A stretch of DNA of 64,000 bases, taken from assembly GCA_016709725.1 (NCBI GenBank), contig JADJMG010000001.1:372001-436000 (forward strand), written 5' to 3'. The notes beneath the pieces were generated by a model. It was not told where the DNA came from. It ran no database searches and worked only from the letters and a program-made list of their open reading frames with translations. Below are positions 10,343 through 19,100 of this stretch, in pieces (position 1 is the stretch's first letter; each line of letters opens with the position of its first letter). Source of the stretch: Bacteroidota bacterium (GTDB taxonomy: Bacteria; Bacteroidota; Bacteroidia; AKYH767-A; OLB10). Position numbers and translations under genes: made by a program.

Positions 10343-10373
10343 TTGATAGTATCATATGATACTATCAAAATTA
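10342..10373 (-). promoter_or_regulatory. Fic promoter with 28-bp operator-like palindrome
   Basis: Positions 10342-10369 form a perfect 28-bp palindrome, half-site TTTGATAGTATCAT, whose end touches the Fic ATG (10342-10340). On the minus strand it overlaps TAATTTTG (10373-10366), a match to the Bacteroidota -7 consensus TAnnTTTG. A regulator bound here would cover both the -7 box and the transcription start. This position is typical of autorepressor operators. Alternatively, the RNA hairpin could mask the start codon. The palindrome is directly seen; its function is inferred. Confidence 0.75.
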
Positions 10374-10444
10374 CGAAAAAGAAGCTAATAACTTCTATTA
10401 TTTTAAAGTGAATGGGAGATTAAAAAGGAATAGAATGATAAAAA

Positions 10445-12175
10445 CTACGTAGTTTGTAATTCCTTCTTCGTAGAAAACTTCAAATCCTTAATATTTAACT
10501 GAAGAGAAGTTCGTCCATTGTAAGTATTTTCTTCCACATGACAAACGATATCGAAACTTTGCTTTTGCTCTACTTGCGGATGATGATGTCCTAATTGAAA
10601 TGCAATTCCATCAAACATTCCCGACTGAATTTCTCGTTGCTCCAAACTTAACTTAAGATGATTGTTTCCAACCACTTTTCCTCGACCGTTATCACGCACA
10701 CCACTCACCTTAAAAATGGGCGACATATTTCCAGGACCAAAAGGTGCAAATTGATTTAAGATACGATAAAACTGCGGAGTGATGTCTTGTAAATTTAGCT
10801 CTGCATCAATTTCAATTTCACGCACCAACATTCGATCTTCAATAGTTTTCTGCACCACTTCTTCAAAGCGCTGAATAAATGCAGGAACATTTTCTTCTTT
10901 CATGGTTAATCCAGCAGCGTACATATGTCCACCAAATTGATCCAGCAAATCGGCACAACTTTCAATGGCATTATACACATCAAAATCTTTTACTGATCGA
11001 GCTGAACCGCTCACATGACCATTACTTTTCGTCAACACGATGGTTGGACGGTAATACTTGTCCGTTAGACGGGAGGCAACAATTCCAATCACACCTTTAT
11101 GCCATTCGGGATTATACACTACTGTTGATTTTCGAGAATGAAAATCCTTATCATCAACAATTTGCTGTAAGGCTTGATCGGTGATAAGTGCATCTAATCC
11201 TTTGCGAGTGGTATTTTGTTCATCGATTCCATCTCCCAAAAAGTTAGCGAGATCTTCTTGCTTTTGTATCATGAGTTCTACGGCTTTTCCGCCGTGCTCA
11301 ATTCTTCCTGCAGCATTGATACGCGGAGCAATACCAAAAACGATATCGTTAATCACCAACTCTCTTTTCATTCCACTCAACTCCAGAATCGCTTTAATGC
11401 CTGGTCGGGGATCTCTATTCAATTGTTGCAAACCAAAATAGGCTAACACACGATTTTCTCCGGTGATGGGAACAATATCAGCAGCTATACTGATAGCAAC
11501 TAAATCGAGGTATTGTTCTAACTGCGAGAACGGCATTTCATTCAATTGAGCAAATGCTTGAATCAATTTAAATCCAACACCACAACCCGATAATTCTTTA
11601 TAAGGATAATTGCAATCGAGTCGTTTAGGATCTAAAACGGCAACTGCTTTGGGCAATTCGTTTCCTGGACGATGGTGATCACAAATAATGAAATCGACAC
11701 CTTTTTCATTGGCATAATCAATCTTGTCTATGCTTTTAATTCCGCAATCGAGAGCAATGATTAATGAATAACCATTCTCCTTAGCCCAGTCAATTCCCTG
11801 TGTAGAAATTCCGTACCCTTCTTTGTAACGATCGGGAATGTAGTAATGAATATTTCCAGAGAGCGATTTCAAAAACGTATAAACTAAAGAAACGGCTGTT
11901 GTGCCGTCTACATCATAATCACCATAAACAAGAATATGTTCTTTCTTCGCCAGCGCCTCTCCTATTCTTTCAATCGCTACGTCCATATCTTTCATCAAAA
12001 ATGGATCGTGCAAATCATCTAGTGAAGGTCGAAAAAATCTTTTTGCTTCGTCGTATGTTGAAATGCCACGTTGAAGCAACAAATTAATCAAAATTGGATT
12101 AATGCGTAAATCAGCAGCCAGTCGACTCGCAATTTCCGGATCACCCTGAGATTTTATTACCCATCTCTTTTCCAT
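10445..12175 (-). CDS. recJ: Single-stranded-DNA-specific exonuclease RecJ
   Basis: RecJ degrades single-stranded DNA 5' to 3' in RecF-type recombination and mismatch or base-excision repair. Counting from the ATG at 12175 (MEKRWVIKSQGD), the DHH phosphoesterase motifs are present: DYDVDG at 86-91, ALDCG at about 141-145 and CDHH at 165-168, followed by a GCGVGFKL segment, the DHHA1 part with WHKGVIGIVASRL and GHVSGSAR, and DQFGGHMYAAG. The OB-fold C-terminus follows. At 576 residues the length is normal. The frame is open 28 codons further upstream, but that extension (MSITYVNCLN...) does not look like RecJ, so I chose the internal ATG. The gene stands alone between Fic and trhO. Confidence 0.95.
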   Translation of the reverse strand: MEKRWVIKSQGDPEIASRLAADLRINPILINLLLQRGISTYDEAKRFFRPSLDDLHDPFLMKDMDVAIERIGEALAKKEHILVYGDYDVDGTTAVSLVYTFLKSLSGNIHYYIPDRYKEGYGISTQGIDWAKENGYSLIIALDCGIKSIDKIDYANEKGVDFIICDHHRPGNELPKAVAVLDPKRLDCNYPYKELSGCGVGFKLIQAFAQLNEMPFSQLEQYLDLVAISIAADIVPITGENRVLAYFGLQQLNRDPRPGIKAILELSGMKRELVINDIVFGIAPRINAAGRIEHGGKAVELMIQKQEDLANFLGDGIDEQNTTRKGLDALITDQALQQIVDDKDFHSRKSTVVYNPEWHKGVIGIVASRLTDKYYRPTIVLTKSNGHVSGSARSVKDFDVYNAIESCADLLDQFGGHMYAAGLTMKEENVPAFIQRFEEVVQKTIEDRMLVREIEIDAELNLQDITPQFYRILNQFAPFGPGNMSPIFKVSGVRDNGRGKVVGNNHLKLSLEQREIQSGMFDGIAFQLGHHHPQVEQKQSFDIVCHVEENTYNGRTSLQLNIKDLKFSTKKELQTT

Positions 12176-12330
12176 ATTCCATTGGCTGTTAAAAAACTTA
12201 AGCAAATATACAGGCAACTCAAGGTGCCTATTTAAGCAATTTACGTAAGTTATTGACATTAAAGAAACAAAAATTGGCGAAAAGCTGCCACACTTCTTTC
12301 TAAAAATATAAAAGACTGATTTTTAAAATA

Positions 12331-13398
12331 TTAAGATTTAGAATTCTCTTGATTCGCTTCTTCTTTTAGGATTTGTCGCAAATCGGGACGCAATCTAGAG
12401 CGATAAACTGACAATGTATCGGTCTTTTTTCGGCCTTTTCGAAGTTTACGTTGTTCCTCAATGGGTAAATTATAAATCTGTTGACAATCGCGAGTACAAC
12501 ATCCTTGCATCTTTTCAGCACACGCATCACATTGAATAAAGAGCAGATGACAATCGTCGTTTTTACAATTCACATGGTTATCGCACTTCGCTCCGCACTG
12601 ATGACATTCACTGATGACATCGTCAGTAATACGTTCACCTAAGCGTTCATCAAACACAAAATTTTTACCTACAAATTTCGCAGGTAATCCTTGTTCTTTA
12701 ATTTCTCTTGCATACTGAATAATCCCACCGTGCAATTGATTCACATCTTCAAAGCCATGATGCTTAAACCAAGCACTTGCTTTCTCGCAACGAATTCCCC
12801 CTGTGCAATACAATAAAATCTTTTTATCTTTTTGATCAGCAACCATCTCTACTGACTTTTCCAACTCCTCCCTGAATGTATCTACTTCCGGACGCAGAGC
12901 GCCTTTAAAATGTCCCACTTCACTCTCATAATGATTGCGCATATCAATCACAATCGTATCGGGCAACTCCAATGCATCATTAAATTCTTTTGCATTGAGA
13001 TGAGTTCCTACATTGGTCACATCAAAAGTATCATCGGCTAATCCATCTGCAACAATCTTTTTTCGAATGCGAACAATCAATTTAATAAAAGATTTTCCAT
13101 CATCCTCAACAGCAATTTTCAATGGCATTGCTTTTAAATGCGTATCACTCTCCAATAAACTTTTAAATGCTTCAAAATTATTTTCGGGAACATTGATTTG
13201 TGCATTGATGCCTTCGCGTGCGACATACACTCGACCTAAAATTCCTAAATGATCGAGACGTAAATATAAATTGTCGCGATACGATTCAACATTTTCAATA
13301 ATTACATAACGATAAAAGGAAAGCGTGATACGTTTAAACGTTTCCGCTTCGAGCTTTTTTCGCAGTGTTTCTTTATCGTACTTGTTGTGCAGAATCAT
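12331..13398 (-). CDS. trhO: tRNA uridine(34) hydroxylase TrhO (rhodanese-related)
   Basis: TrhO makes 5-hydroxyuridine at the wobble position of tRNAs. The 355-residue protein has an N-terminal acylphosphatase-like alpha/beta part with REGINAQINV, a rhodanese domain (about 125-235) with the active-site loop LLYCTGGIRCEKAS, and LHGGIIQYAREIKEQGLPAKFVGKNFVFDER, all typical of the YceA/TrhO family. The C-terminus holds many Cys residues (CHQCGAKCDNHVNC, CDACAEKMQGCCTRDC), as in longer members. The ATG at 13398 lies only 6 nt after a TATCTTTG box (13412-13405), so the mRNA may be nearly leaderless; the ATG three codons earlier would overlap that spacer less plausibly. Confidence 0.92.
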   Translation of the reverse strand: MILHNKYDKETLRKKLEAETFKRITLSFYRYVIIENVESYRDNLYLRLDHLGILGRVYVAREGINAQINVPENNFEAFKSLLESDTHLKAMPLKIAVEDDGKSFIKLIVRIRKKIVADGLADDTFDVTNVGTHLNAKEFNDALELPDTIVIDMRNHYESEVGHFKGALRPEVDTFREELEKSVEMVADQKDKKILLYCTGGIRCEKASAWFKHHGFEDVNQLHGGIIQYAREIKEQGLPAKFVGKNFVFDERLGERITDDVISECHQCGAKCDNHVNCKNDDCHLLFIQCDACAEKMQGCCTRDCQQIYNLPIEEQRKLRKGRKKTDTLSVYRSRLRPDLRQILKEEANQENSKS

Positions 13399-13544
13399 GG
13401 AGCGCAAAGATACAAAGGAACGGAGGTACTAAGCAAGATGAATGTGGATGAATCCTTTTAAAAGGAGAATTTGCTCTCTGATTTTAAACGGATTATGTGC
13501 AGATGGTTTTGACTGATCTTTATCACTCACTGTTATAATAGTAC

Positions 13545-14216
13545 TTACAGGTACTTGGATCCTTCTTTTACACTCAACGGACTCAATTTTTGCTTTTGGA
13601 TGAATGTTTTTACAGCTTTCGGATTCGATTTACTGTACTGACGCAAGGCCCAACCAATTGCTTTACGAATAAAAAATTCTTTCTCTCCTGCATACTTCGT
13701 GCACACCTCAAACAACAATTTATGATCGGTGTTCGCTCCATATTTTAGTTGGAAGAGAATGCAAGTACGGTGCAACCAAAAATTATCGGTCTTTGTCCAA
13801 CGTGAAATAGCACTCGGAATTTTTTCTGGATACATTTTAAAAAACGCTCCCATCAAATTACCAGCCACCATATCGACGGTATCCCACCACGATTTTTCGG
13901 TAATCATTTTTTCTAAAAATGGAAGATGATCGGGTTGCAAATCTTTAATTTTTCGATCTGCAAATACCATCGCTGCATATTGGAATTCTCTAAACTTTTG
14001 ATTCCATAATTGATCCACAACCGTCATCCATTCCTTTGTATCCAACTCTTTTAATTCCGCAAAAAATGGTTTTAGAATTTCGTTGCGTACAGGACTTTTA
14101 ATTCCTAAATACTCAAAATGATCTTTCATATAGGCTTTCATTCCGATGGCTAACTCATCATCTAAATGGGCATTGAATGCTTTAATTATTTTGGCTGTAA
14201 GGGGATGAGTTTTCAT
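13545..14216 (-). CDS. DNA alkylation repair protein (AlkD-like HEAT-repeat glycosylase)
   Basis: AlkD-family enzymes remove positively charged alkylated purines (3-methyladenine, 7-methylguanine). The 223-residue protein is all alpha-helical with repeated paired helices (ALK/HEAT repeats). Recognisable segments are GIKSPVRNEI near residue 38, WTVVDQLWNQKFREFQYAAM, KSWWDTVDMVAGNLMG (with the conserved Trp-Asp used in catalysis), FWLHRTCILFQLKY and FIRKAIGWALRQYSKSNP. The length and motif order match the family. It is a single gene, 138 nt from the trhO start, with a separate promoter expected. Confidence 0.88.
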   Translation of the reverse strand: MKTHPLTAKIIKAFNAHLDDELAIGMKAYMKDHFEYLGIKSPVRNEILKPFFAELKELDTKEWMTVVDQLWNQKFREFQYAAMVFADRKIKDLQPDHLPFLEKMITEKSWWDTVDMVAGNLMGAFFKMYPEKIPSAISRWTKTDNFWLHRTCILFQLKYGANTDHKLLFEVCTKYAGEKEFFIRKAIGWALRQYSKSNPKAVKTFIQKQKLSPLSVKEGSKYL

Positions 14217-14323
14217 AGGCTAAATTCTCTCAAAAATATGATTTTCGTTTCATTTCAACTTACTCAAACCCCTGATCGAAATAATATGATTACCTTTATT
14301 CCTAACATTTAATTCTTCTAATA

Positions 14324-14821
14324 ATGGATTTCGCCCATCTACACTTACTCATCAATCATTTCCCAATTGTTGGGACCATCATTGGAACCTTCATCATGCT
14401 CTTTGCCTTAATAAAAAAGGAAAAAAATTTACAACGTGTCGTGCTTGTACTCTGGGTGGTTCTTGCTGCACTTACGCCCTTAGTAATGAACACGGGTGAA
14501 GAAGCAGAACATAAAGTAGAAGAGATGGCTGGCATCAGTGAAAATTCTATTCATGAACACGAGGAAGCTTCTGAGTATGCATATTGGCTGATGATTGGAT
14601 TGGGGGTAATTTCACTCGCTGCATTATCCTTACATAAAATGGGAAGTGATATTTTGTTGGCTACAAAAATCAGTTTTGTGATTTCATTATTCGCTGCTAC
14701 TGCCATGGTGAGAACTGGCTACTTAGGCGGATTGATTCGTCACATTGATGTTCCCATAACATCATCGCCTACACAAGCCGATGCATCCCATGAAGAATCC
14801 TCACCAGATGAATCGCATTAA
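14324..14821 (+). CDS. DUF2231-like inner-membrane protein
   Basis: The 165-residue protein has four predicted membrane helices (about 6-27, 38-54, 84-101 and 111-130). The start, HLHLLINHFPIVGT, holds the His-Phe-Pro motif typical of DUF2231 and related predicted membrane proteins, and a TGEEAEH segment follows helix 2. The C-terminus is rich in Ser, Glu and His. Histidines placed near membrane ends suggest metal or haem contact, but no function is established. It faces the cytochrome oxidase accessory operon tail to tail and may be linked to respiration by position only. Confidence 0.65.
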   Translation: MDFAHLHLLINHFPIVGTIIGTFIMLFALIKKEKNLQRVVLVLWVVLAALTPLVMNTGEEAEHKVEEMAGISENSIHEHEEASEYAYWLMIGLGVISLAALSLHKMGSDILLATKISFVISLFAATAMVRTGYLGGLIRHIDVPITSSPTQADASHEESSPDESH

Positions 14822-14848
14822 AACAAAATAATAATTTTTTAAGACGTA

Positions 14849-15075
14849 TTAAGCTTTCTTCTTATTACTCTTCCACCACATATAGCAAGCAACACCGCCC
14901 ATCAAATAAGGCACCGACATTAAATACAAAATTCCGGTGTTGAGTCCACGACCCTTTTTCTCACCCGATTCCAAATTAGTTTCTGCTACACGTCGACACA
15001 TCGAGCACTGTGCATTTACGGCATCGTGTACCAACATCAAAGAGACAACAAAAAGTAGGATTCTGAATTTTTCAT
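14849..15075 (-). CDS. Small secreted-type membrane protein with CSMCRRVAE motif, frame broken once
   Basis: With one base restored in the T-run at 15068-15072 (plus strand), an ATG at 15075 gives a 75-residue protein: signal segment (MKKFRILLFVVSLMLVHDAVNAQ), then CSMCRRVAETNLESGEKKG and one membrane helix (GILYLMSVPYLMGGVACYMWW), ending in a Lys-rich cytoplasmic tail. The CxxC placed right after the signal peptide could bind copper or a haem part, or be redox active. It is the last gene of the oxidase accessory operon. I know similar small proteins in Bacteroidota only as hypothetical. A role in oxidase assembly is an inference from position. Confidence 0.6.
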
Positions 15076-15129
15076 GGGTGTTCAGTAATAGAAGGACAAA
15101 GATACCAAATTGTGGAAATTAGTCGCTAA

Positions 15130-15677
15130 TTAAAAATTATAATAAGGCGATATCATCAGATAAACCACTACGCCTGTTATAGTTACGTACAACCAAATAG
15201 GGAAGGTAAATCGAACTAATTTGCGATGTTTGGTGACTTGGTTGCTTAGTCCGTACCAAAAAGATAGTAAGATCATGGGAAGAACAATGGCCGCCAAAAT
15301 GATATGCGATATCAATATTCCGAGATACAATGGACGCATGGGATTGTCTAACGGGTATTTTGTTTCCTCACTCAACCAATGGTAGGTGACATAACTCAAC
15401 AAGAAAATAGTGGACAATACAAAAGTCAAAATATTTATTTTTTTATGACGTTGTACATTCTTGGCCAAAATTGCCTTTAACGAAAGCAACAACAAAACGG
15501 CACAAGTACCATTGATGATAGCATTTAACAATGGCAAATACTTAGCGAAAGCAGGCATGGGTTGAGGACGCGGAAGAATTTTACTATCCAATATCAACAC
15601 CAATAAAAAACAACGCTCGACAGCGCTACAATGATTCTAAAAACGAACTTTTCTTTACTTTGTAATTGTACTGACAT
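15130..15677 (-). CDS. DUF420 membrane protein, frame broken once
   Basis: The ATG at 15677 starts MSVQLQSKEKFVFRIIVALSSVVF, and one extra base in the A-run at 15605-15610 (plus strand) joins it to LILDSKILPRPQPMPAFAKYLPLLNAIINGTCAVLLL, giving 182 residues with five predicted membrane helices. LPLLNAIINGTCAVLL, HKK at the first loop, SYVTYHW, LGILISHIILA and KHRKLVRFTFPIWLYVTITGVVVYLM are the DUF420 pattern, with conserved His residues in helices. DUF420 proteins (CtaM-like) are encoded with SCO1 and oxidase genes and help assemble haem-copper oxidases. The start is 2 nt from the SCO1 stop, so translation is probably coupled. Confidence 0.82.
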
Positions 15678-15679
15678 CT

Positions 15680-16357
15680 TTACTTCTCTTCTTTTTGTTC
15701 ACTTGCATAAGCCACTTTCAGCGTAGCAATATCTTCAATTAATTTCTTCACTTCAAAAATATCGGTGCCATCATAAAATCCGCGAATACGTTTTTCTTTA
15801 TCTACCAATACCATTTGTTCGGAATGCAAAAACCCTTCTTCCATGGCTGAATCTTCCATGGCGGTTAAGAAATAACTTTCCTTGGCAATGGAATAAATTT
15901 TCACTTTATCGCCAGTGAGGAAATACCATTTTCCGGGGATGGCTTTATGCTTTGCAGCATACTTTTTCAGTTGTGAAGGCGTATCGTTTAAGGGATCTAC
16001 GGTAAACGATAAAATTTTTACATCAGCGTCTGTTTTAAAATTATGTTGAACGCGCATGAGTTGGTTCGACATCTTTGGGCAGATGGTTTTGCAGGTAGAA
16101 AAGAAAAAATCGACTACATAAATACTACCTTCTGTCACTTTCTCTGTGACGAGAACGCTATCTTGATCGTAAAAAGAAAAACCACCAACGGTATGATAAA
16201 GTGTATCGATCACTTCCTTTCCGTTGATGGTTTTTTTGATGGGTTCTTTCGGACCTAATATTTCCAGTTGTTTGTAATCATTTTTTCCAGTGCGCAGTAC
16301 CAAATAGGCAGCTATTGGAACCACAAAAAACAAAATGAGAACAATCTTTTTTTTCAA
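15680..16357 (-). CDS. SCO1/SenC-family copper chaperone
   Basis: SCO proteins deliver copper to the CuA site of cytochrome oxidase or keep its cysteines reduced. The 225-residue protein has an N-terminal membrane anchor (about 3-22) and a thioredoxin-like periplasmic domain. The copper site is visible as STCKTICPKM (CxxxC, about residues 88-92) with the distal His in FLHSEQMVLVD. FFFSTC, LSFTVDPLNDTP and WYFLTGD complete the family pattern. It sits between the subunit IV gene and DUF420, with 6 nt and 2 nt gaps. Confidence 0.93.
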   Translation of the reverse strand: MKKKIVLILFFVVPIAAYLVLRTGKNDYKQLEILGPKEPIKKTINGKEVIDTLYHTVGGFSFYDQDSVLVTEKVTEGSIYVVDFFFSTCKTICPKMSNQLMRVQHNFKTDADVKILSFTVDPLNDTPSQLKKYAAKHKAIPGKWYFLTGDKVKIYSIAKESYFLTAMEDSAMEEGFLHSEQMVLVDKEKRIRGFYDGTDIFEVKKLIEDIATLKVAYASEQKEEK

Positions 16358-16363
16358 GATGAT

Positions 16364-16732
16364 TTACTTGAAGAGATCTCCCATCATACTAATATAATTC
16401 CCTTCAGTAATTAACATACCAATGAAATAGACAATTAGAATGAATGGAAGTATGATCGTGTATCCAAAACTTTTTTCCTCATGCTTAAGATGCATGAAGT
16501 AAGCAATAATGAAATACGCTTTCACAATAGTAAGTACAATAAATATTGCCACTAAAACATCATGTGGAATAGGTGCAAATGCAATACCTACTTCGAAGAT
16601 GGTAATTAAAAGTAAAATCCAGAATGTTTTCCAAATTACTTTCTTACTCTTCGGATCGTGATGTTCAACAACGAATTGGTTGTGTATGTCGCCCGTGTAA
16701 TATCCGTGCGTTTCATGTTTGTGATCGGCCAT
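16364..16732 (-). CDS. Cytochrome c oxidase subunit IV-type protein
   Basis: This 122-residue membrane protein has three predicted helices (about 32-50, 56-80 and 92-112) after a His-rich N-terminus. VWKTFWILLLITIFEVGIAF and KAYFIIAYFMHLKHE match the prokaryotic COX4 / CyoD-like pattern, the small subunit IV of haem-copper oxidases. It probably stabilises the complex. It lies directly after the subunit III genes in the operon. Confidence 0.85.
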   Translation of the reverse strand: MADHKHETHGYYTGDIHNQFVVEHHDPKSKKVIWKTFWILLLITIFEVGIAFAPIPHDVLVAIFIVLTIVKAYFIIAYFMHLKHEEKSFGYTIILPFILIVYFIGMLITEGNYISMMGDLFK

Positions 16733-16754
16733 AATGCTTATCTGACGCTAATAA

Positions 16755-17597
16755 TTATACTAGATAGAAGAATGTAAAGACGAATACCCATACTAAATCT
16801 ACGAAATGCCAATAGAGACCCGTTTTTTCAATATGCTCATAATGTCCACGGCGTTTATAAACTCCAGCTATGACATTTAGGAAGATGATAATATTAATAA
16901 TCACTCCAGAGAATACGTGGAATCCGTGGAATCCGGTGATAAAGAAGAAGAAATCGGCGAAGAGCGGATGTCCATACTCATTACGAGTAAGATTAGCACC
17001 GTGAATATGTTCTGCTTTCGATTTAATATCGGCAATCACCGCTTTGTCACTCACTACTTGATGCAACAGAGAAACCAAGGCATCGTGCGGAGGATTTAAA
17101 TGATGCAGATGGTAAGCGTTTTCAGCTACTTTATATACATCTCCATTTGGCATTACATAAGCACCCGCTGGTGTACCATGAATGAAGTGATACCACTCCC
17201 AAGCTTGAGATCCTAAGAACATGAATCCACCTACAATAGTAAGTATCATCCACAATGCAACGCCTTTGTTATCACGGCGATGACCTGCATCTACCGCTAA
17301 AACCATCGTCACCGAACTCATGATCAGGATAAAGGTCATTAAAGCTACGTACGCCAATGGAATATGTCCATCATAAAATGGAAAATGTGTAAACACATCA
17401 TTTGCTTTGGGCCATACTTCGGCAAAGCGATGACGCATGGTGCCATAAGCTAGGATTAATGTGGAGAATGTAAATGCATCGGACACAAGGAAAAACCACA
17501 TCATCATTTTTCCCCAACTCACGTTGAACGGAGATTTACCACCCTTCCACATATTAGCGGACTGGGTTTCTTGTTTCACTGTAGCTTCTGCAGCCAT
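16755..17597 (-). CDS. Cytochrome c oxidase subunit III (longer copy)
   Basis: The 280-residue protein belongs to the COX3 family of haem-copper oxidase subunits in the inner membrane. It has about five to seven hydrophobic helices and family segments such as SPFNVSWGKMMMWFFLVSDAFTFSTLILAYG near the N-terminus, FLGSQAWEWYHFIH, and the C-terminal FFFITGFHGFHVFSGVIINI ... YWHFVDLVWVFVFTFFYLV. A loop of about 50 residues between helices (about 140-195) is longer than usual. It follows a second, shorter COX3-family gene; this tandem pair is common in Bacteroidota caa3-type clusters. Subunits I and II are not in this window. Confidence 0.9.
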   Translation of the reverse strand: MAAEATVKQETQSANMWKGGKSPFNVSWGKMMMWFFLVSDAFTFSTLILAYGTMRHRFAEVWPKANDVFTHFPFYDGHIPLAYVALMTFILIMSSVTMVLAVDAGHRRDNKGVALWMILTIVGGFMFLGSQAWEWYHFIHGTPAGAYVMPNGDVYKVAENAYHLHHLNPPHDALVSLLHQVVSDKAVIADIKSKAEHIHGANLTRNEYGHPLFADFFFFITGFHGFHVFSGVIINIIIFLNVIAGVYKRRGHYEHIEKTGLYWHFVDLVWVFVFTFFYLV

Positions 17598-17625
17598 ACT
17601 TTAAATCAGAATTAAGATTGTTCGA

Positions 17626-18207
17626 TTATCTATAGATGGCCAAAAATACAAATAAATATATCCAAAGGCCTCCGAGAAAGTGCCAATATATAGCACAAAG
17701 TGAAATTCCCAGATAATTTTGGGAATTGTAGCGTTCACGAATTGATTTTGAACCTGTAATGATTAATCCCAACAAGCCAAAAGCAAGGTGAGCAAGGTGT
17801 AATCCGGTAATTACGTAGAAAAATGAACCCGAAGGAGTTAACTTATCCGCGAAGTAAACATCATTTTTTACCAATTCATTCCATCCTAAAAACTGAGAAA
17901 ACACAAATGCCAAACCCAATCCCAAGGTGATGAGGAGAAATGTTTTGACCTGAGCAAGATCATCCTTTTTCACCGCACGAATCGCCATCTGCATGGTGAA
18001 ACTGCTAATAAGGATGATGATGGTTGAAATATAAAATACCGAAGGCACCTCAAAAAACTTCCAATTCCCTTCTGCTTGTCGAACGATATAACCTGAAGTT
18101 AATCCCGCGAAGAGCATTACAATACTGCCTATCCCAATCGCTAGCAACACTTTTTCGGTTGCTATTTTTGGTTTTTCTTGAGGCTGATTTTCAATTGCCA
18201 TTTCCAT
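17626..18207 (-). CDS. Haem-copper oxidase subunit III family protein (shorter copy)
   Basis: The 193-residue protein has five predicted membrane helices. The family pattern is seen in LAIGIGSIVMLFAGLTSGYIVRQ, FLGWNELV, GSFFYVITGLHLAHLAFGLLGLI and YWHFLGGLWIYLFVFLAIY. The ATG at 18207 lies 6 nt past the ctaB stop; the upstream in-frame TTG is less likely. The conserved His-Leu-Ala-His region near residue 142 matches COX3. It may be one half of a split subunit III arrangement with the next gene. Confidence 0.88.
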   Translation of the reverse strand: MEMAIENQPQEKPKIATEKVLLAIGIGSIVMLFAGLTSGYIVRQAEGNWKFFEVPSVFYISTIIILISSFTMQMAIRAVKKDDLAQVKTFLLITLGLGLAFVFSQFLGWNELVKNDVYFADKLTPSGSFFYVITGLHLAHLAFGLLGLIITGSKSIRERYNSQNYLGISLCAIYWHFLGGLWIYLFVFLAIYR

Positions 18208-18212
18208 AATTA

Positions 18213-19100
18213 TCAAACTTTATCAATCACCAATGCGATTTGCACGATGGGTAAATAAATAAACGAACCGAACATTAATTTTCTTGCCGACACGAGATCA
18301 CAACGATCGTACAACCGATAAGCGAGAACTAAAAAGTAGATACTCACAATAGCCATCATCACGACCGCTATCCACGAGGTAATACCAAAAATATAGGGCA
18401 TGATGCAGAGCGGAAGCAAGGATACAGAGTACAACAATGCTTGTCGGGCTGAGTCGCGATCACGCTCCCCACTGGGCAGCATTTTAAATCCTGCTTTTTT
18501 ATAATCCTCATCAAGTACCCAAGCGATTGCCCAAAAATGCGGGAACTGCCATAAAAACTGAATGCTGAATAACAACCATGCGCCAATGCCGAATTCACCT
18601 GTAGCGGCTACCCATCCGAGAAGCGGAGGTATAGCACCGGGAATGGCACCCACAAAAACCGCAAAAGGGGAACGACGCTTTAAGGGAGTATAAGCTAATG
18701 TGTAAAGGACGATTGACAACAATCCTAAAACACCACAAGTAACATTCAAATAATAGGTTAAGATGAATACACCCAACAGACCAAAAATAGAAGCGGCAAT
18801 TAATCCTTCTTGAGCCGACATGCGCCCTTCGGGAATGGGTCGCGTGGCGGTACGAGTCATCAATTTATCTAAATCGCGCTCGATGACTTGGTTAAAACCG
18901 TTGGCAGAAGCAGTAGTAAATACACCACCTACAATCAACATGATAAACGATGTCCAATTGATGGGACCGGGAGCGGTTAAAAAAGCCATTGCTGCCGAAA
19001 AAACCACCAAGGAAGCCAAGCGCATTTTACCAAAAGTAGCATAATCTGAAATCTTGGTAGTCAGCGTATTAGGGCGCTCGAGAAGTATGGGCTGGTCCAT
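18213..19100 (-). CDS. ctaB: Protohaem IX farnesyltransferase (haem O synthase)
   Basis: This inner-membrane UbiA-family prenyltransferase adds a farnesyl group to haem B, giving haem O for terminal oxidases. The 295-residue protein has about nine membrane helices. The two Asp-rich metal-binding motifs are present: NGFNQVIERDLDKLMTRTATRPIPEGR (about 65-91) and the later WVLDEDYKKAGFKMLPSGERD. A TACTTTTG box lies 7 nt before the ATG, so the mRNA may be nearly leaderless. It heads the accessory operon ctaB - cox3 - cox3 - cox4 - SCO1 - DUF420 - small membrane protein. Confidence 0.95.
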   Translation of the reverse strand: MDQPILLERPNTLTTKISDYATFGKMRLASLVVFSAAMAFLTAPGPINWTSFIMLIVGGVFTTASANGFNQVIERDLDKLMTRTATRPIPEGRMSAQEGLIAASIFGLLGVFILTYYLNVTCGVLGLLSIVLYTLAYTPLKRRSPFAVFVGAIPGAIPPLLGWVAATGEFGIGAWLLFSIQFLWQFPHFWAIAWVLDEDYKKAGFKMLPSGERDRDSARQALLYSVSLLPLCIMPYIFGITSWIAVVMMAIVSIYFLVLAYRLYDRCDLVSARKLMFGSFIYLPIVQIALVIDKV

